NCBI GenBank assembly: GCA_910574805.1
Contig: CAJTCV010000014.1
Span: forward strand, 80,181 to 144,180
Source: Lachnospiraceae bacterium
GTDB taxonomy: Bacteria; Bacillota; Clostridia; Lachnospirales; Lachnospiraceae
Length of the DNA stretch: 64,000 bases
Direction of reading: 5' to 3'
Below, piece by piece: positions 49,069 through 58,151 of the stretch (the stretch's first letter is position 1; every line of letters starts with the position of its first letter). The translations under genes were made by a program, and so were the position numbers. The notes beneath the pieces were generated by a model, which searched no databases, was not told where the DNA came from, and worked only from the letters and a program-made list of their open reading frames with translations.

Positions 49069-49097
49069 TTCACTATTTACAAAAGGTGTGATATAAT
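49069..49097 (+). promoter_or_regulatory. Promoter of glgC-glgD
   Basis: Perfect TATAAT at 49092-49097, with a weak -35 TTCACT at 49069-49074 (17-bp spacer). The rest of the 283-nt gap from murC is A+T-rich and holds no gene that I can see. Confidence 0.55.
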
Positions 49098-49140
49098 AGG
49101 CACATCAAAGCATTATAATGTTGCATCAAGAGGTGATAGT

Positions 49141-50412
49141 GTGATTAAAAAGGAAATGATAGCCATGCTTCTGGCAGGCGGACAGGGAAGCAGACTGGGC
49201 GTGCTCACTGCAAAAGTGGCGAAGCCGGCAGTCGCTTTCGGCGGAAAGTACCGGATCATTGACTTTCCACTCAGTAACTGCATCAATTCAGGTATTGACA
49301 CCGTAGGGGTGCTGACACAGTATCAGCCCCTGCGTCTGAATACACATATCGGGATCGGTATGCCCTGGGATCTGGACCGCAACAACGGCGGGGTGACGGT
49401 ACTTTCTCCCTATGAGAAGAGCGCCGGGAGCGACTGGTACTCCGGGACCGCAAATGCGATCTATCAGAACATCGATTACATCGATACATACAATCCGGAT
49501 TATGTTCTGATCCTTTCCGGGGACCATATCTATAAGATGGATTATGAGGTGATGCTGGAGTACCACAAGGAGAACGATGCCGCAGTTACCATCGCGTGCA
49601 TGCCGGTTCCATGGGAGGAGGCCAGCCGTTTTGGAGTTGTGATCACGGATGAGCACGGGCAGATCAGTGAATTTGAAGAGAAGCCGGCGAATCCAAGGAG
49701 CAACCTGGCTTCCATGGGCATCTATATTTTTACCTGGAAGCTTCTGAGAGAGGCGCTGATCCGGATGAAGGATGTGCCCCACTGCGATTTCGGCAAACAT
49801 ATTCTGCCGGAGTGCCTGAGCAACGGAGAGCGGCTTTTTGCCTATGAATATAACGGCTACTGGAAGGATGTGGGGACGCTCGGTTCTTACTGGGAGGCCA
49901 ACATGGAGCTCATCGATATCATACCGGAGTTCAATCTGTATGAAGAATTCTGGAAGATCTATACGAAGAGCGATGCGGTGCCGCCGTTGTATGTGTCAGA
50001 GGACGGTTTCATCGAGCGGAGCATTGTCTGCGGCAATTCTACAATAGAGGGTACCGTCATCAATTCGGTCATCGGCGCCGGCGTTACGGTGGGAAAGGGC
50101 GCTGTGGTGCGGGATTCCATCATCATGAAGAATTCGATCATCGGCGCCGGGTGCAGCGTGGACCGGTCGATCATCGCCGAGGAAGTGAAGGTGGGCGAGA
50201 ACTGTATTCTGGGCGTGGGCGAGGCAGTGCCCAACAGGGTCAATCCCAAAGTATACTCTTTCGGTCTTGTGACCATTGGCGAGAATACGGTAATTCCGCC
50301 GGGCGTTCAGATCGGTATGAACACTGCCATTTCCGGCAGGACGGAGAGCAGTGATTATCCGGGCGGCGTTCTGGCCAGCGGCGAGACATTGATTAAGGCA
50401 GGTGACAGATGA
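49141..50412 (+). CDS. glgC: Glucose-1-phosphate adenylyltransferase
   Basis: 423 residues from GTG 49141 (GAGGTGA upstream); a longer frame from 49033 overlaps the promoter. The nucleotide-binding motif is [12 protein letters not shown], and the substrate motif is GDHIYKMDY near residues 125-133. The C-terminal beta-helix hexapeptide repeats include [19 protein letters not shown]. It makes ADP-glucose for glycogen synthesis. Its stop overlaps the glgD start (ATGA), so the two subunits are made together. Other glycogen genes are not in the window. Confidence 0.96.
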   Translation: MIKKEMIAMLLAGGQGSRLGVLTAKVAKPAVAFGGKYRIIDFPLSNCINSGIDTVGVLTQYQPLRLNTHIGIGMPWDLDRNNGGVTVLSPYEKSAGSDWYSGTANAIYQNIDYIDTYNPDYVLILSGDHIYKMDYEVMLEYHKENDAAVTIACMPVPWEEASRFGVVITDEHGQISEFEEKPANPRSNLASMGIYIFTWKLLREALIRMKDVPHCDFGKHILPECLSNGERLFAYEYNGYWKDVGTLGSYWEANMELIDIIPEFNLYEEFWKIYTKSDAVPPLYVSEDGFIERSIVCGNSTIEGTVINSVIGAGVTVGKGAVVRDSIIMKNSIIGAGCSVDRSIIAEEVKVGENCILGVGEAVPNRVNPKVYSFGLVTIGENTVIPPGVQIGMNTAISGRTESSDYPGGVLASGETLIKAGDR

Positions 50413-51530
50413 TGAGAGCGATAGGACTGATCTTAGCAGGCGGCAACAATCACAGGATGAAGGAGCTGTCCACCAAACGTGCCATCGCCGCCATGCCGGT
50501 GGCCGGCAGTTACCGGGGCATTGATTTCTCCCTGAGCAACATGTCCAATTCCCATGTACAGAAGGTGGCAGTGCTGACGCAGTACAATTCCCGTTCCCTG
50601 AACGAACATTTAAGTTCTTCCAAATGGTGGGACTTCGGCAGGAAACAGGGCGGGCTCTATATCTTTACCCCCATGGTGACAGCAGACAATAATTTCTGGT
50701 ACCGCGGCACCGCAGACTGCATCTATCAGAATCTGGACTGGCTGAAGCAGAGTCATGAACCCTATGTGGTGATTGCTTCCGGGGACGGCGTCTACAAGAT
50801 GGATTTCAACAGGGTGCTGGAATATCATATCGAGAAGAAGGCAGATATCACCGTCGTATGCAAGGATATGCCCGAGGGAACGGACATGAGCCGTTTTGGT
50901 GCGGTCAAGGACGACGGAGACGGCAGGATGATCGATATGGAGGAGAAGCCCATGACGACGGATGCGCATCTGGCCTCCTGCGGCATCTACATCATCCGCA
51001 GGCGCCAGCTCATCGAACTGATTGAGAAATGTGCACAGGAAGACCGCTACGACTTCGTGCGGGACATCCTGATCCGCTACAAGAACGTGAAGAAGATCTA
51101 CGTCTACCGTATGGAGAGCTACTGGAACAGCATCTCTTCTGTGGAATCCTATTATCAGACGAATATGGATTTTCTGAAGCCGGAGGTGAGGAAGCATTTC
51201 CTCCAGGAATATCCGGATATCTATTCCAAGGTGCAGGATCTTCCTCCTGCAAAATATAATGCAGGGTCCAACGTGAAGAACAGTCTCGTTGCCAGCGGAT
51301 GTATCATCAACGGTACGGTGGAGCATTCAGTCTTGTTTAAGAAGGTGTTTGTGGGGAACAACTGTGTGATCAGAAATTCGATCATCCTGAATGACGTGTA
51401 TCTGGGCGACAATACCTATATCGAGAACTGCATCGTGGAGAGCAGGGATACGATCCGGGCAAATTCCCGCTATGTGGGTGAAAATGGTGTAAAAGTAGTT
51501 ATTGAAAAAAATGAAAGGTATGTCATTTAG
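50409..51530 (+). CDS. glgD: GlgD, non-catalytic partner subunit of ADP-glucose pyrophosphorylase
   Basis: 373 residues. It resembles GlgC, but the nucleotide loop reads [14 protein letters not shown] in place of the catalytic GGxGSRL. It retains the C-terminal beta-helix ([15 protein letters not shown]). In Firmicutes GlgC and GlgD form a mixed tetramer in which GlgD modulates activity; this is assumed here. It begins at the ATG overlapping the glgC stop. Confidence 0.94.
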   Translation: MMRAIGLILAGGNNHRMKELSTKRAIAAMPVAGSYRGIDFSLSNMSNSHVQKVAVLTQYNSRSLNEHLSSSKWWDFGRKQGGLYIFTPMVTADNNFWYRGTADCIYQNLDWLKQSHEPYVVIASGDGVYKMDFNRVLEYHIEKKADITVVCKDMPEGTDMSRFGAVKDDGDGRMIDMEEKPMTTDAHLASCGIYIIRRRQLIELIEKCAQEDRYDFVRDILIRYKNVKKIYVYRMESYWNSISSVESYYQTNMDFLKPEVRKHFLQEYPDIYSKVQDLPPAKYNAGSNVKNSLVASGCIINGTVEHSVLFKKVFVGNNCVIRNSIILNDVYLGDNTYIENCIVESRDTIRANSRYVGENGVKVVIEKNERYVI

Positions 51531-51572
51531 GACGGACTTTTAGCAGTGTGACAGGTGAAAAGGAGTTTTATC

Positions 51573-51845
51573 ATGAAGATTACAGATGTACGGGTTCGTA
51601 AGGTTGCAAAAGAAGGCAAGATGAAGGCGGTTGTATCGATCACCATCGATGAAGAGTTCGTCGTTCATGACATCAAGGTTATTGAAGGAGAAAAGGGGCT
51701 GTTCATCGCCATGCCAAGCAGAAAGGCGTCAGACGGAGAGTATCGGGATATTGCGCATCCCATCAATTCACTGACGCGGGATTCCATTCAGACCATGATA
51801 CTGGACCGATACGAAGAAGCGCTCATGAAGCCTGTAGATGAATGA
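51573..51845 (+). CDS. spoVG: SpoVG family regulator
   Basis: 90 residues from ATG 51573 ([20 protein letters not shown]), with AAAAGGAG upstream. It contains the family core [15 protein letters not shown] and [24 protein letters not shown]. SpoVG is a small nucleic-acid-binding protein that affects septation, sporulation and surface traits in Firmicutes. A terminator follows 17 nt downstream. It lies close after glgD but can be an independent unit. Confidence 0.95.
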   Translation: MKITDVRVRKVAKEGKMKAVVSITIDEEFVVHDIKVIEGEKGLFIAMPSRKASDGEYRDIAHPINSLTRDSIQTMILDRYEEALMKPVDE

Positions 51846-51861
51846 GAGAATACAAAGGAAA

Positions 51862-51888
51862 GCCTGCGGCAGATGCCGCAGGTTTTTC
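51862..51888 (+). terminator. Terminator after spoVG
   Basis: CCTGCGGC pairs with GCCGCAGG around AGAT, then TTTTT. Confidence 0.9.
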
Positions 51889-51949
51889 TGATTCCGCCGC
51901 AGGCACTTCGGTTCATGCTGTCTGTCAGCCGGGATTCTTCTTCACGGGG

Positions 51950-51978
51950 TTGCAAAAAAAAGGGCGGTCATGTAAAAT
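51950..51978 (+). promoter_or_regulatory. Promoter of pth-mfd
   Basis: TTGCAA (51950-51955), 17-bp spacer, TAAAAT (51973-51978). Confidence 0.65.
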
Positions 51979-52023
51979 ACACATGGAAATAAGAGGACAG
52001 ACAGAAAAAGATGGAGAACAGAC

Positions 52024-52584
52024 ATGTATGTGATTGTGGGACTGGGGAATCCCGGCAGCAGATATGAGAGGACAAGGCACAATGCAGGCTTCCGGATGGT
52101 GGACCGGCTGGCAGCAGGATACAGGATAGAGTTCAGTCAGAAGAAACACAGAGCGCTGTGCGGCGCAGGGATGATCGAAGGGCAGAAGGTGCTCCTTCTC
52201 AAACCTCAGACGTATATGAATCTAAGCGGTGAGAGTGTGAGAGAAGCCGTAGAATATTACAAGGTGGATCCGGAACGGGAGCTTCTGGTGATCTATGATG
52301 ATATTTCTCTGGATCCGGGAAAGCTGAGAATCCGGAAGAAGGGCAGTGCCGGGGGACACAACGGGATGAAAAACATCATCCTCCACCTGGGGACCCAGGT
52401 CTTTCCAAGGATCCGGATCGGAGTGGGACAGAAGCCGGAGGGATATGATCTGGCGGACTATGTGCTGGGGCATTTTTCCGGGGAAGAGGAAGTCCTGATG
52501 CGGGAAGCATATGACAGAGCAGCGAAGGCGGCCGTGTCGGTCCTGACGGAGGGCACGGACCGGGCGATGAATGAATTTAATTAG
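52024..52584 (+). CDS. pth: Peptidyl-tRNA hydrolase
   Basis: 186 residues. Pth signatures: VGLGNPGSRYERTRHNAGF near residues 5-23 with the catalytic His, PQTYMNLSGESV near 61-72, and GSAGGHNGMKNI near 107-118. It recycles tRNA from prematurely released peptidyl-tRNA. It is 9 nt before mfd, a common gene pairing in Firmicutes. Confidence 0.96.
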   Translation: MYVIVGLGNPGSRYERTRHNAGFRMVDRLAAGYRIEFSQKKHRALCGAGMIEGQKVLLLKPQTYMNLSGESVREAVEYYKVDPERELLVIYDDISLDPGKLRIRKKGSAGGHNGMKNIILHLGTQVFPRIRIGVGQKPEGYDLADYVLGHFSGEEEVLMREAYDRAAKAAVSVLTEGTDRAMNEFN

Positions 52585-52593
52585 GAGCGGCAG

Positions 52594-55500
52594 ATGGATA
52601 CATTTTATGAGCCGCTGCTGCAGCTGGAGGTCTTTGTACAGGCCAGGGAGAAGCTTGGGAAGGAAAAAGGGCTTCTGCTCCTTACCGGGTGTGTGGAATC
52701 TCAGAAGACGCACCTGATGTACGGGCTTGGGCGCGGCAGGCGGGTAAAACTGATTCTTACGTACAATGAACTGAAAGCGAAGGAGATCTGCGAGGAATAT
52801 CAGGCACTTGGAGAACATGTGTTCTATTATCCTCCGAAGGATTTTCTCTTTTTTCATGCAGATATTCAGGGAAATGAGCTGCTGAGACAGAGGATGACAG
52901 CCACAAGCCGGCTGCTGTCCGGAGAGCCCGCGGTGATCGTTACCACCATCGACGGGTGTATGGCGCCGCTTTTGCCGCTGGAGAAACTGAAGGAGCTGAT
53001 TCTTTCCATCGGTGTCGGTAGCGTGGTGGAGATGGACGCCGTGAAGAAGCGGCTGGTCCGGATGGGTTATGAGAGGACGGGGCAGGTAGAGCTTCCGGGG
53101 CAGTTCGCCATCCGGGGAGGTATTCTGGATATTTATCCGCTGACGGAGGAATATCCGGTGCGGATTGAACTGTGGGATGATGAAGTGGATTCCATCCGGA
53201 GCTTTGACGCGTCCAGTCAGAGATCCATGGAAAATCTGGAGGAGATCGTACTGTATCCGGCAGCGGAGGCATGCCCGGAGGAGTTTCGATGTAAGGGCGT
53301 CTGTCTGCTGGATTATGTGCGGGCATATGATTCCCTTGTATTTCTGGACGAGGTGAACCGTCTCTTCGAACGGGGAGAAACGGTGGAGAAGGAATACCGT
53401 CAGAACTTTGAGAACCGTATGCAGAAGGGTCAGATCACGCCGGGACAGGCGGAGGAGATCTTTCCCTGCGGTCAGGTGATGTACTGGCTGGAGCGGATGC
53501 AGGGAGCGGCTCTCGGGACGCTGGAGACGACGGATAAACGCATGGACTTTGGCAGCCGCTACAGACTGGATACCCGGTCGATCCAGTCCTACCACAATCA
53601 TTTTGAACTGCTTGTAAAGGACCTGAAGCGCTGGAAGAGAGAGAAATATCAGGTTATCCTCATGTGCGCCTCCAGGACCCGCGGAAAGCGTCTGGCGGAG
53701 GAGCTTCTGGCAGAGGGGCTGAACGCCTTTTACAGCGAGGAAGAGAAGCGTGTGGTGCAGCCCGGGGAGATCATGGTCGTGCATGGAAATGTGTCCCGGG
53801 GATATGAGTACCCCATGATTCGGTATGCGGTGCTCTCGGAGACTGATGTGTTCGGCAGGGAGAAAAAGCAGAAGAAGAGAAGAAAAAAGACCTATGAGGG
53901 GCGCAGAATCAGCAGCTTTACTGATCTGTCCGTGGGAGATTATGTGGTCCATGAGAACCATGGGCTTGGTATCTATCGGGGAATTGAGAAGATCACGGTG
54001 GATAAGACGGTCAAGGATTACATGAAGATCGAGTACAGCAGGGGGGCCTGTCTCTATATCCTTGCCACTCAGCTTGACGCGATTCAGAAATATGGGAGTT
54101 CGGATGCTGCAAAGGTCCCCAGGCTGAACAGTCTGGGTGGACAGGACTGGAAAAAGACCAGGTCGAAGGTCAGAGGAGCGGTCCAGGAGGTGGCAAAGGA
54201 TCTGGTGGAGCTGTATGCGGCCAGACAGTCGGAAAAGGGATATGTCTACGGTCCGGATACGGTATGGCAGAAGGAATTTGAAGAGCTGTTCCCCTATGAA
54301 GAGACGGAAGACCAGCAGAGAGCGATCCAGGATATGAAAAAGGATATGGAGAGCGATAAGATCATGGATCGTCTGATCTGCGGGGATGTGGGCTATGGGA
54401 AGACTGAGGTGGCGATTCGGGCGGCGTTTAAGGCTGTGCAGGAGAGCCGTCAGGTGGTCTATCTGGTTCCTACCACGATCCTGGCGCAGCAGCATTATAA
54501 TACCTTTGTACAGCGCATGAAGGAATTTCCGGTGCGCATCGACCTGATGTGCCGTTTCCGGACGCCGGGGCAGCAGAAGAAGACGCTGGAGGACCTGAGA
54601 AAGGGTCTGGTGGATATTCTGATCGGTACCCACAGAGTCCTGTCAAAGGATGTGGAGTACAAGGATCTGGGACTTCTGATCATAGACGAGGAGCAGCGCT
54701 TCGGCGTGGCGGACAAGGAGAAGATCAAGAAACTGAAGACCAGTGTGGATGTGCTCGCCCTGAGTGCCACTCCGATCCCAAGGACGCTGCATATGAGCCT
54801 GGCAGGGATAAGGGATATGAGCGTTCTGGAGGAACCTCCCATGGACCGGATGCCGGTGCAGACCTATGTGTGTGAGTATGATGAGGAGATGGTGCGGGCG
54901 GCGATCCACAGAGAGCTGAACCGGGAGGGACAGATCTATTATGTCTATAACCGGGTGGAGAGCATCGGGGAGGTGGCGCACCGGATCCAGGAACTGGTAC
55001 CGGAGGCGCATGTGGCATTTGCCCACGGACAGATGAAAGAGCATGACCTGGAGCGGATCATGTATGAATTTATCCAGGGGGACATTGATGTGCTGGTATC
55101 CACCACGATCATCGAGACCGGGATGGATATCTCCAATGTCAACACGATTATTATCCATGATGCGGACCGCATGGGGCTGTCTCAGCTCTATCAGCTGCGG
55201 GGAAGAGTGGGACGCTCCAACCGGACCGCATACGCATTTCTTCTATATAAGAAGGATAAGATGCTGAAGGAAGTGGCGGAAAAGCGGCTCCATGCCATTC
55301 GGGAATATTCCGATCTTGGCAGCGGCTTTAAGATTGCCATGCGGGATATGGAGATCCGGGGAGTTGGCACGCTCCTGGGACAGAGACAGCACGGCCATAT
55401 GCAGGCGGTGGGGTATCATCTGTATTGTAAGATGCTGAACGAAGCAGTGCTCCGGATGAAGGGAGAGAGCAAAGCCGCGGAGGAGGATTTTGAGACTGTG

Positions 55501-55953
55501 GCAGATTTGCAGATTGATGCGTACATTCCGGATACCTATATAAAAAATGAGGCGCTGAAGCTGGATATCTACCGGCGAATCGCCGCTGTGGAAAATGAGG
55601 CGGAACAGGAAGACATGCTGGAAGAGCTCATTGACCGTTTCGGAGATCCGCCCAGGTCTGTGCTGAACCTTCTGGAGATCACCAGGCTCCGCGGTCAGGC
55701 GCACGAGCTGTATATCCGGGAGATCAAGGGAAGGACGGATCAGATCACATTTATCATGTATGAAAAGGCAGGGATCGATGCGGCCAGGATACCGGAACTG
55801 ATTGAGCGGATGAAGGGCGCCATGGTTTTCCGGAGATCGGAGCCGGTACAGTTCATTTACACGATCAACAGTCAGAAGGCCGGAAAGAACCCTCCGGGGC
55901 TTCTTACTGTGGCTTTTCAGGTACTGGAAGAGATGAGAATCCTGAAGGCGTAA
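52594..55953 (+). CDS. mfd: Transcription-repair coupling factor
   Basis: 1119 residues. An N-terminal UvrB-like module is followed by the RNA-polymerase-interacting CarD-like domain (LSVGDYVVHENHGLGIYRG near 445-463). The RecG-like translocase has Walker A GDVGYGKTEVA near 597-607 and DEEQRFG near 699, followed by the TRG motif region. Mfd removes RNA polymerase stalled at lesions and recruits UvrA. The frame is uninterrupted. The start at 52594 has GGAGCGGCAG upstream. Confidence 0.96.
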   Translation: MDTFYEPLLQLEVFVQAREKLGKEKGLLLLTGCVESQKTHLMYGLGRGRRVKLILTYNELKAKEICEEYQALGEHVFYYPPKDFLFFHADIQGNELLRQRMTATSRLLSGEPAVIVTTIDGCMAPLLPLEKLKELILSIGVGSVVEMDAVKKRLVRMGYERTGQVELPGQFAIRGGILDIYPLTEEYPVRIELWDDEVDSIRSFDASSQRSMENLEEIVLYPAAEACPEEFRCKGVCLLDYVRAYDSLVFLDEVNRLFERGETVEKEYRQNFENRMQKGQITPGQAEEIFPCGQVMYWLERMQGAALGTLETTDKRMDFGSRYRLDTRSIQSYHNHFELLVKDLKRWKREKYQVILMCASRTRGKRLAEELLAEGLNAFYSEEEKRVVQPGEIMVVHGNVSRGYEYPMIRYAVLSETDVFGREKKQKKRRKKTYEGRRISSFTDLSVGDYVVHENHGLGIYRGIEKITVDKTVKDYMKIEYSRGACLYILATQLDAIQKYGSSDAAKVPRLNSLGGQDWKKTRSKVRGAVQEVAKDLVELYAARQSEKGYVYGPDTVWQKEFEELFPYEETEDQQRAIQDMKKDMESDKIMDRLICGDVGYGKTEVAIRAAFKAVQESRQVVYLVPTTILAQQHYNTFVQRMKEFPVRIDLMCRFRTPGQQKKTLEDLRKGLVDILIGTHRVLSKDVEYKDLGLLIIDEEQRFGVADKEKIKKLKTSVDVLALSATPIPRTLHMSLAGIRDMSVLEEPPMDRMPVQTYVCEYDEEMVRAAIHRELNREGQIYYVYNRVESIGEVAHRIQELVPEAHVAFAHGQMKEHDLERIMYEFIQGDIDVLVSTTIIETGMDISNVNTIIIHDADRMGLSQLYQLRGRVGRSNRTAYAFLLYKKDKMLKEVAEKRLHAIREYSDLGSGFKIAMRDMEIRGVGTLLGQRQHGHMQAVGYHLYCKMLNEAVLRMKGESKAAEEDFETVADLQIDAYIPDTYIKNEALKLDIYRRIAAVENEAEQEDMLEELIDRFGDPPRSVLNLLEITRLRGQAHELYIREIKGRTDQITFIMYEKAGIDAARIPELIERMKGAMVFRRSEPVQFIYTINSQKAGKNPPGLLTVAFQVLEEMRILKA

Positions 55954-55992
55954 CGCGCATAGGGGATGATTTACAGGAGGTTGGAAAAGAGG

Positions 55993-57003
55993 ATGCGAAA
56001 GAGGATGGCGGCTGTGGTACTGGCGGTCTGCATGGCGCTTGGTGGCTGCGGAGGTGAAAAGGCTGAGGAAGAGCCGGCGGCTTTTACGATAAACGGCGAA
56101 GAGATCAGTCTGAGAGAATGGAACTTTTATGTCCGGATGAACCAGATGCAGTGGGAAAAAGACGGACTTGAACTCTACGGGGACGGGATGTGGAGCCGGG
56201 TGTCGGAGGAAGAGACCGGTACGACCATGGCGGACCGTCTGAAAGAAGAAGTGTTGGAGACCATCTGTCAGACCCATGTGGCCTGTCAGCATGCGGAGGA
56301 ATACGGCGTCTCTCTGGATGAGGGCAGAAAGCAGGAGATCGAAGAGCGGACAGAAGCTTTCATGGGGGGCTATCATGAGGCGCTTCTGGACTATGCAGGA
56401 GCAGATCCGGAATTTGTCCGTGAGAAGCTGTCCGAACGGGAGTGCTCTCTTCTGGTGGCGGAGGCTGCCGTGGCGGACTATGAACCGGACATTCCGGAGG
56501 AGGATGTGCACCGGGAAGGGATCTGTTATGTGCTCATCTCCACCACAGGGCTTCGGGATGCCCAGGGGAATCTGACACCCTATACGGAAGAAGAGGTGGA
56601 AGAGCGCACGCTTCTGGCGCAGACGGTCTGTGAGACGGCAAAGGAGAGTGGGAATCTCAAGGAGGCGGCGGAAGAGGCGGGACTGACCCCCATAGAGGCC
56701 AGCATGGGCAGAACCAACGAAGGAGACGGGCATGAACCTCGGATGCTGGATGCCGCCAGGCTTCTTGCGGTGGGAGAGATCTCTGATCCGGTCTGGACCG
56801 AGGAGGGATGGTTTGTGGTGCAGCATACCAGCGACTATGACCAGGTGGGAACGGACTACTGGAGAGAGCACCTGACAGAGCTGGCCCGGGAGGAAGAATA
56901 TAAGCGGATCCTGGACGGGTGGATGGAAGAGGCCGATATCGAGATTCATCAGGAGGTTATGGATCAGGTTGAGGTGAAAATTGTGTTAAAGGAGTTGCTC
57001 TGA
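55993..57003 (+). CDS. PrsA/SurA-like foldase lipoprotein, divergent
   Basis: 336 residues from ATG 55993, with AGGAGG 12 nt upstream. The lipobox is ALGGC. The N-terminal half has the helical SurA-N-like pattern (INGEEISLREWNFYVRMNQMQ). The C-terminal parvulin part is poorly conserved (GEISDPVWTEEGWFVVQHT near residues 260-280), so isomerase activity is doubtful. It probably helps secreted proteins fold. It is followed by a similar gene, forming a pair of related lipoproteins, and is read in the mfd direction with no terminator between. Confidence 0.78.
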   Translation: MRKRMAAVVLAVCMALGGCGGEKAEEEPAAFTINGEEISLREWNFYVRMNQMQWEKDGLELYGDGMWSRVSEEETGTTMADRLKEEVLETICQTHVACQHAEEYGVSLDEGRKQEIEERTEAFMGGYHEALLDYAGADPEFVREKLSERECSLLVAEAAVADYEPDIPEEDVHREGICYVLISTTGLRDAQGNLTPYTEEEVEERTLLAQTVCETAKESGNLKEAAEEAGLTPIEASMGRTNEGDGHEPRMLDAARLLAVGEISDPVWTEEGWFVVQHTSDYDQVGTDYWREHLTELAREEEYKRILDGWMEEADIEIHQEVMDQVEVKIVLKELL

Positions 57004-57023
57004 TTATAAAAAACGTTTATAAT
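56995..57023 (+). promoter_or_regulatory. Promoter of the second PrsA-like gene and the GH25-like gene
   Basis: TTGCTC (56995-57000), 17-bp spacer, perfect TATAAT (57018-57023). Confidence 0.65.
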
Positions 57024-57065
57024 CGAATGGGATACAGTACCAGGAAAAGAGGAGGAAGGCAGAAT

Positions 57066-58151
57066 ATGAAAAAGAACGTGGCAGGATTTTTGATTCTTTT
57101 GCTCGTGATGACGGCGGCAGTCAGCGGCTGCTCCAGAGGGAATACACTGGATGATACGGCGGAGGCTGTGAATGTGGGCGGCGTATCCGTCCCCCTGGGT
57201 GAGGTGAATTTTTATCTGCGGTATCAGCAGATCCAGATGCAGGGCGCTTACGGCATGTATTTCGGTGAAGACTTTATGAATCAGGATCTTATGGGAATGG
57301 GCACGCCCTATGGCGTTACCATACGGGATTCTGTTGTGGAAACACTGAAGGAATATTATGTGGTGGAGGCGCATGCGGACGATATTGGGGTGTCTCTGAC
57401 GGAGGATGAGAAGAACAGGGCGGCAGAAGCGGCGAAGGCATTTCTGGCGGCCAATGACAGCAGGACACTGAAAGCCATGTCTGCAGATGAAGCAACAGTT
57501 ACGCATGTGCTGGAGCTTATGATGCTGCAGTCCAGAGTATACAGAGACCGCGCCGGGACAATTGATACGCAGGTGGATCCGGAGTCCGTGGCGCAGAAGC
57601 GGATCTCCTATGTGACAAGTTCTCTCATGGGGACCACGGACGAGGAAGGCAATGTGACGGAGCTGACAGAGGAAGAACTGGCAGAAAAGCGGACCCAGAT
57701 GGAGGAAATCCTGGCGGATGCAAAGGAAAGCAAAGATCTCGGCGCGGCGGCGGAAGCAGCAGGGCTGAGCGCATCCACGTTGAGCTACGGGAAAGACAGC
57801 ACCAGTCTGGACGAGGCTGTATTCGCAGCGGCAGATGCGCTGCCGGAGGGCGGATTCTCAGAGATTATAGAGACAGAGAACAATTATTATATCGTTTGTA
57901 TGGAGAGTACCTTTGATGAAGAGGCCACAGAGACCGCGAAGGAAAATGAGCTGTCCAGAAGAGAACGGGAAGCATACGATGGATGGTATCAGCCGCTCCT
58001 TGACGGAACGGAGATCACGACGAACGATGAGCTGATCCAGTCTCTGACCTTTGAACGGATCTTCAGTATGCCGGCGGTGGAAGAGGAAGAGATACCGGCG
58101 GCGGGAGCAGAGGAGGATACGGCAGCAGAGCCGGAAGAGGAAGCAGAATGA
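57066..58151 (+). CDS. PrsA/SurA-like foldase lipoprotein
   Basis: 361 residues from ATG 57066 (GGAGGAAGG upstream), with lipobox VSGC. The N-terminal helical region VNVGGVSVPLGEVNFYLRYQQ parallels the preceding gene, and the C-terminal part has a parvulin-like end (LPEGGFSEIIETENNYYIVCME). The tail is acidic (EEEEIPAAGAEEDTAAEPEE). Its stop overlaps the start of the next gene (ATGA at 58148-58151), so the GH25-like protein is probably made at a similar level and may be its client. Confidence 0.8.
   Translation: MKKNVAGFLILLLVMTAAVSGCSRGNTLDDTAEAVNVGGVSVPLGEVNFYLRYQQIQMQGAYGMYFGEDFMNQDLMGMGTPYGVTIRDSVVETLKEYYVVEAHADDIGVSLTEDEKNRAAEAAKAFLAANDSRTLKAMSADEATVTHVLELMMLQSRVYRDRAGTIDTQVDPESVAQKRISYVTSSLMGTTDEEGNVTELTEEELAEKRTQMEEILADAKESKDLGAAAEAAGLSASTLSYGKDSTSLDEAVFAAADALPEGGFSEIIETENNYYIVCMESTFDEEATETAKENELSRREREAYDGWYQPLLDGTEITTNDELIQSLTFERIFSMPAVEEEEIPAAGAEEDTAAEPEEEAE

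Noticed and set aside
52222..54633. An 803-codon minus-strand open frame opposite pth and mfd
   Set aside because: The opposite strand encodes complete Pth and Mfd with catalytic motifs; nothing supports a gene here.
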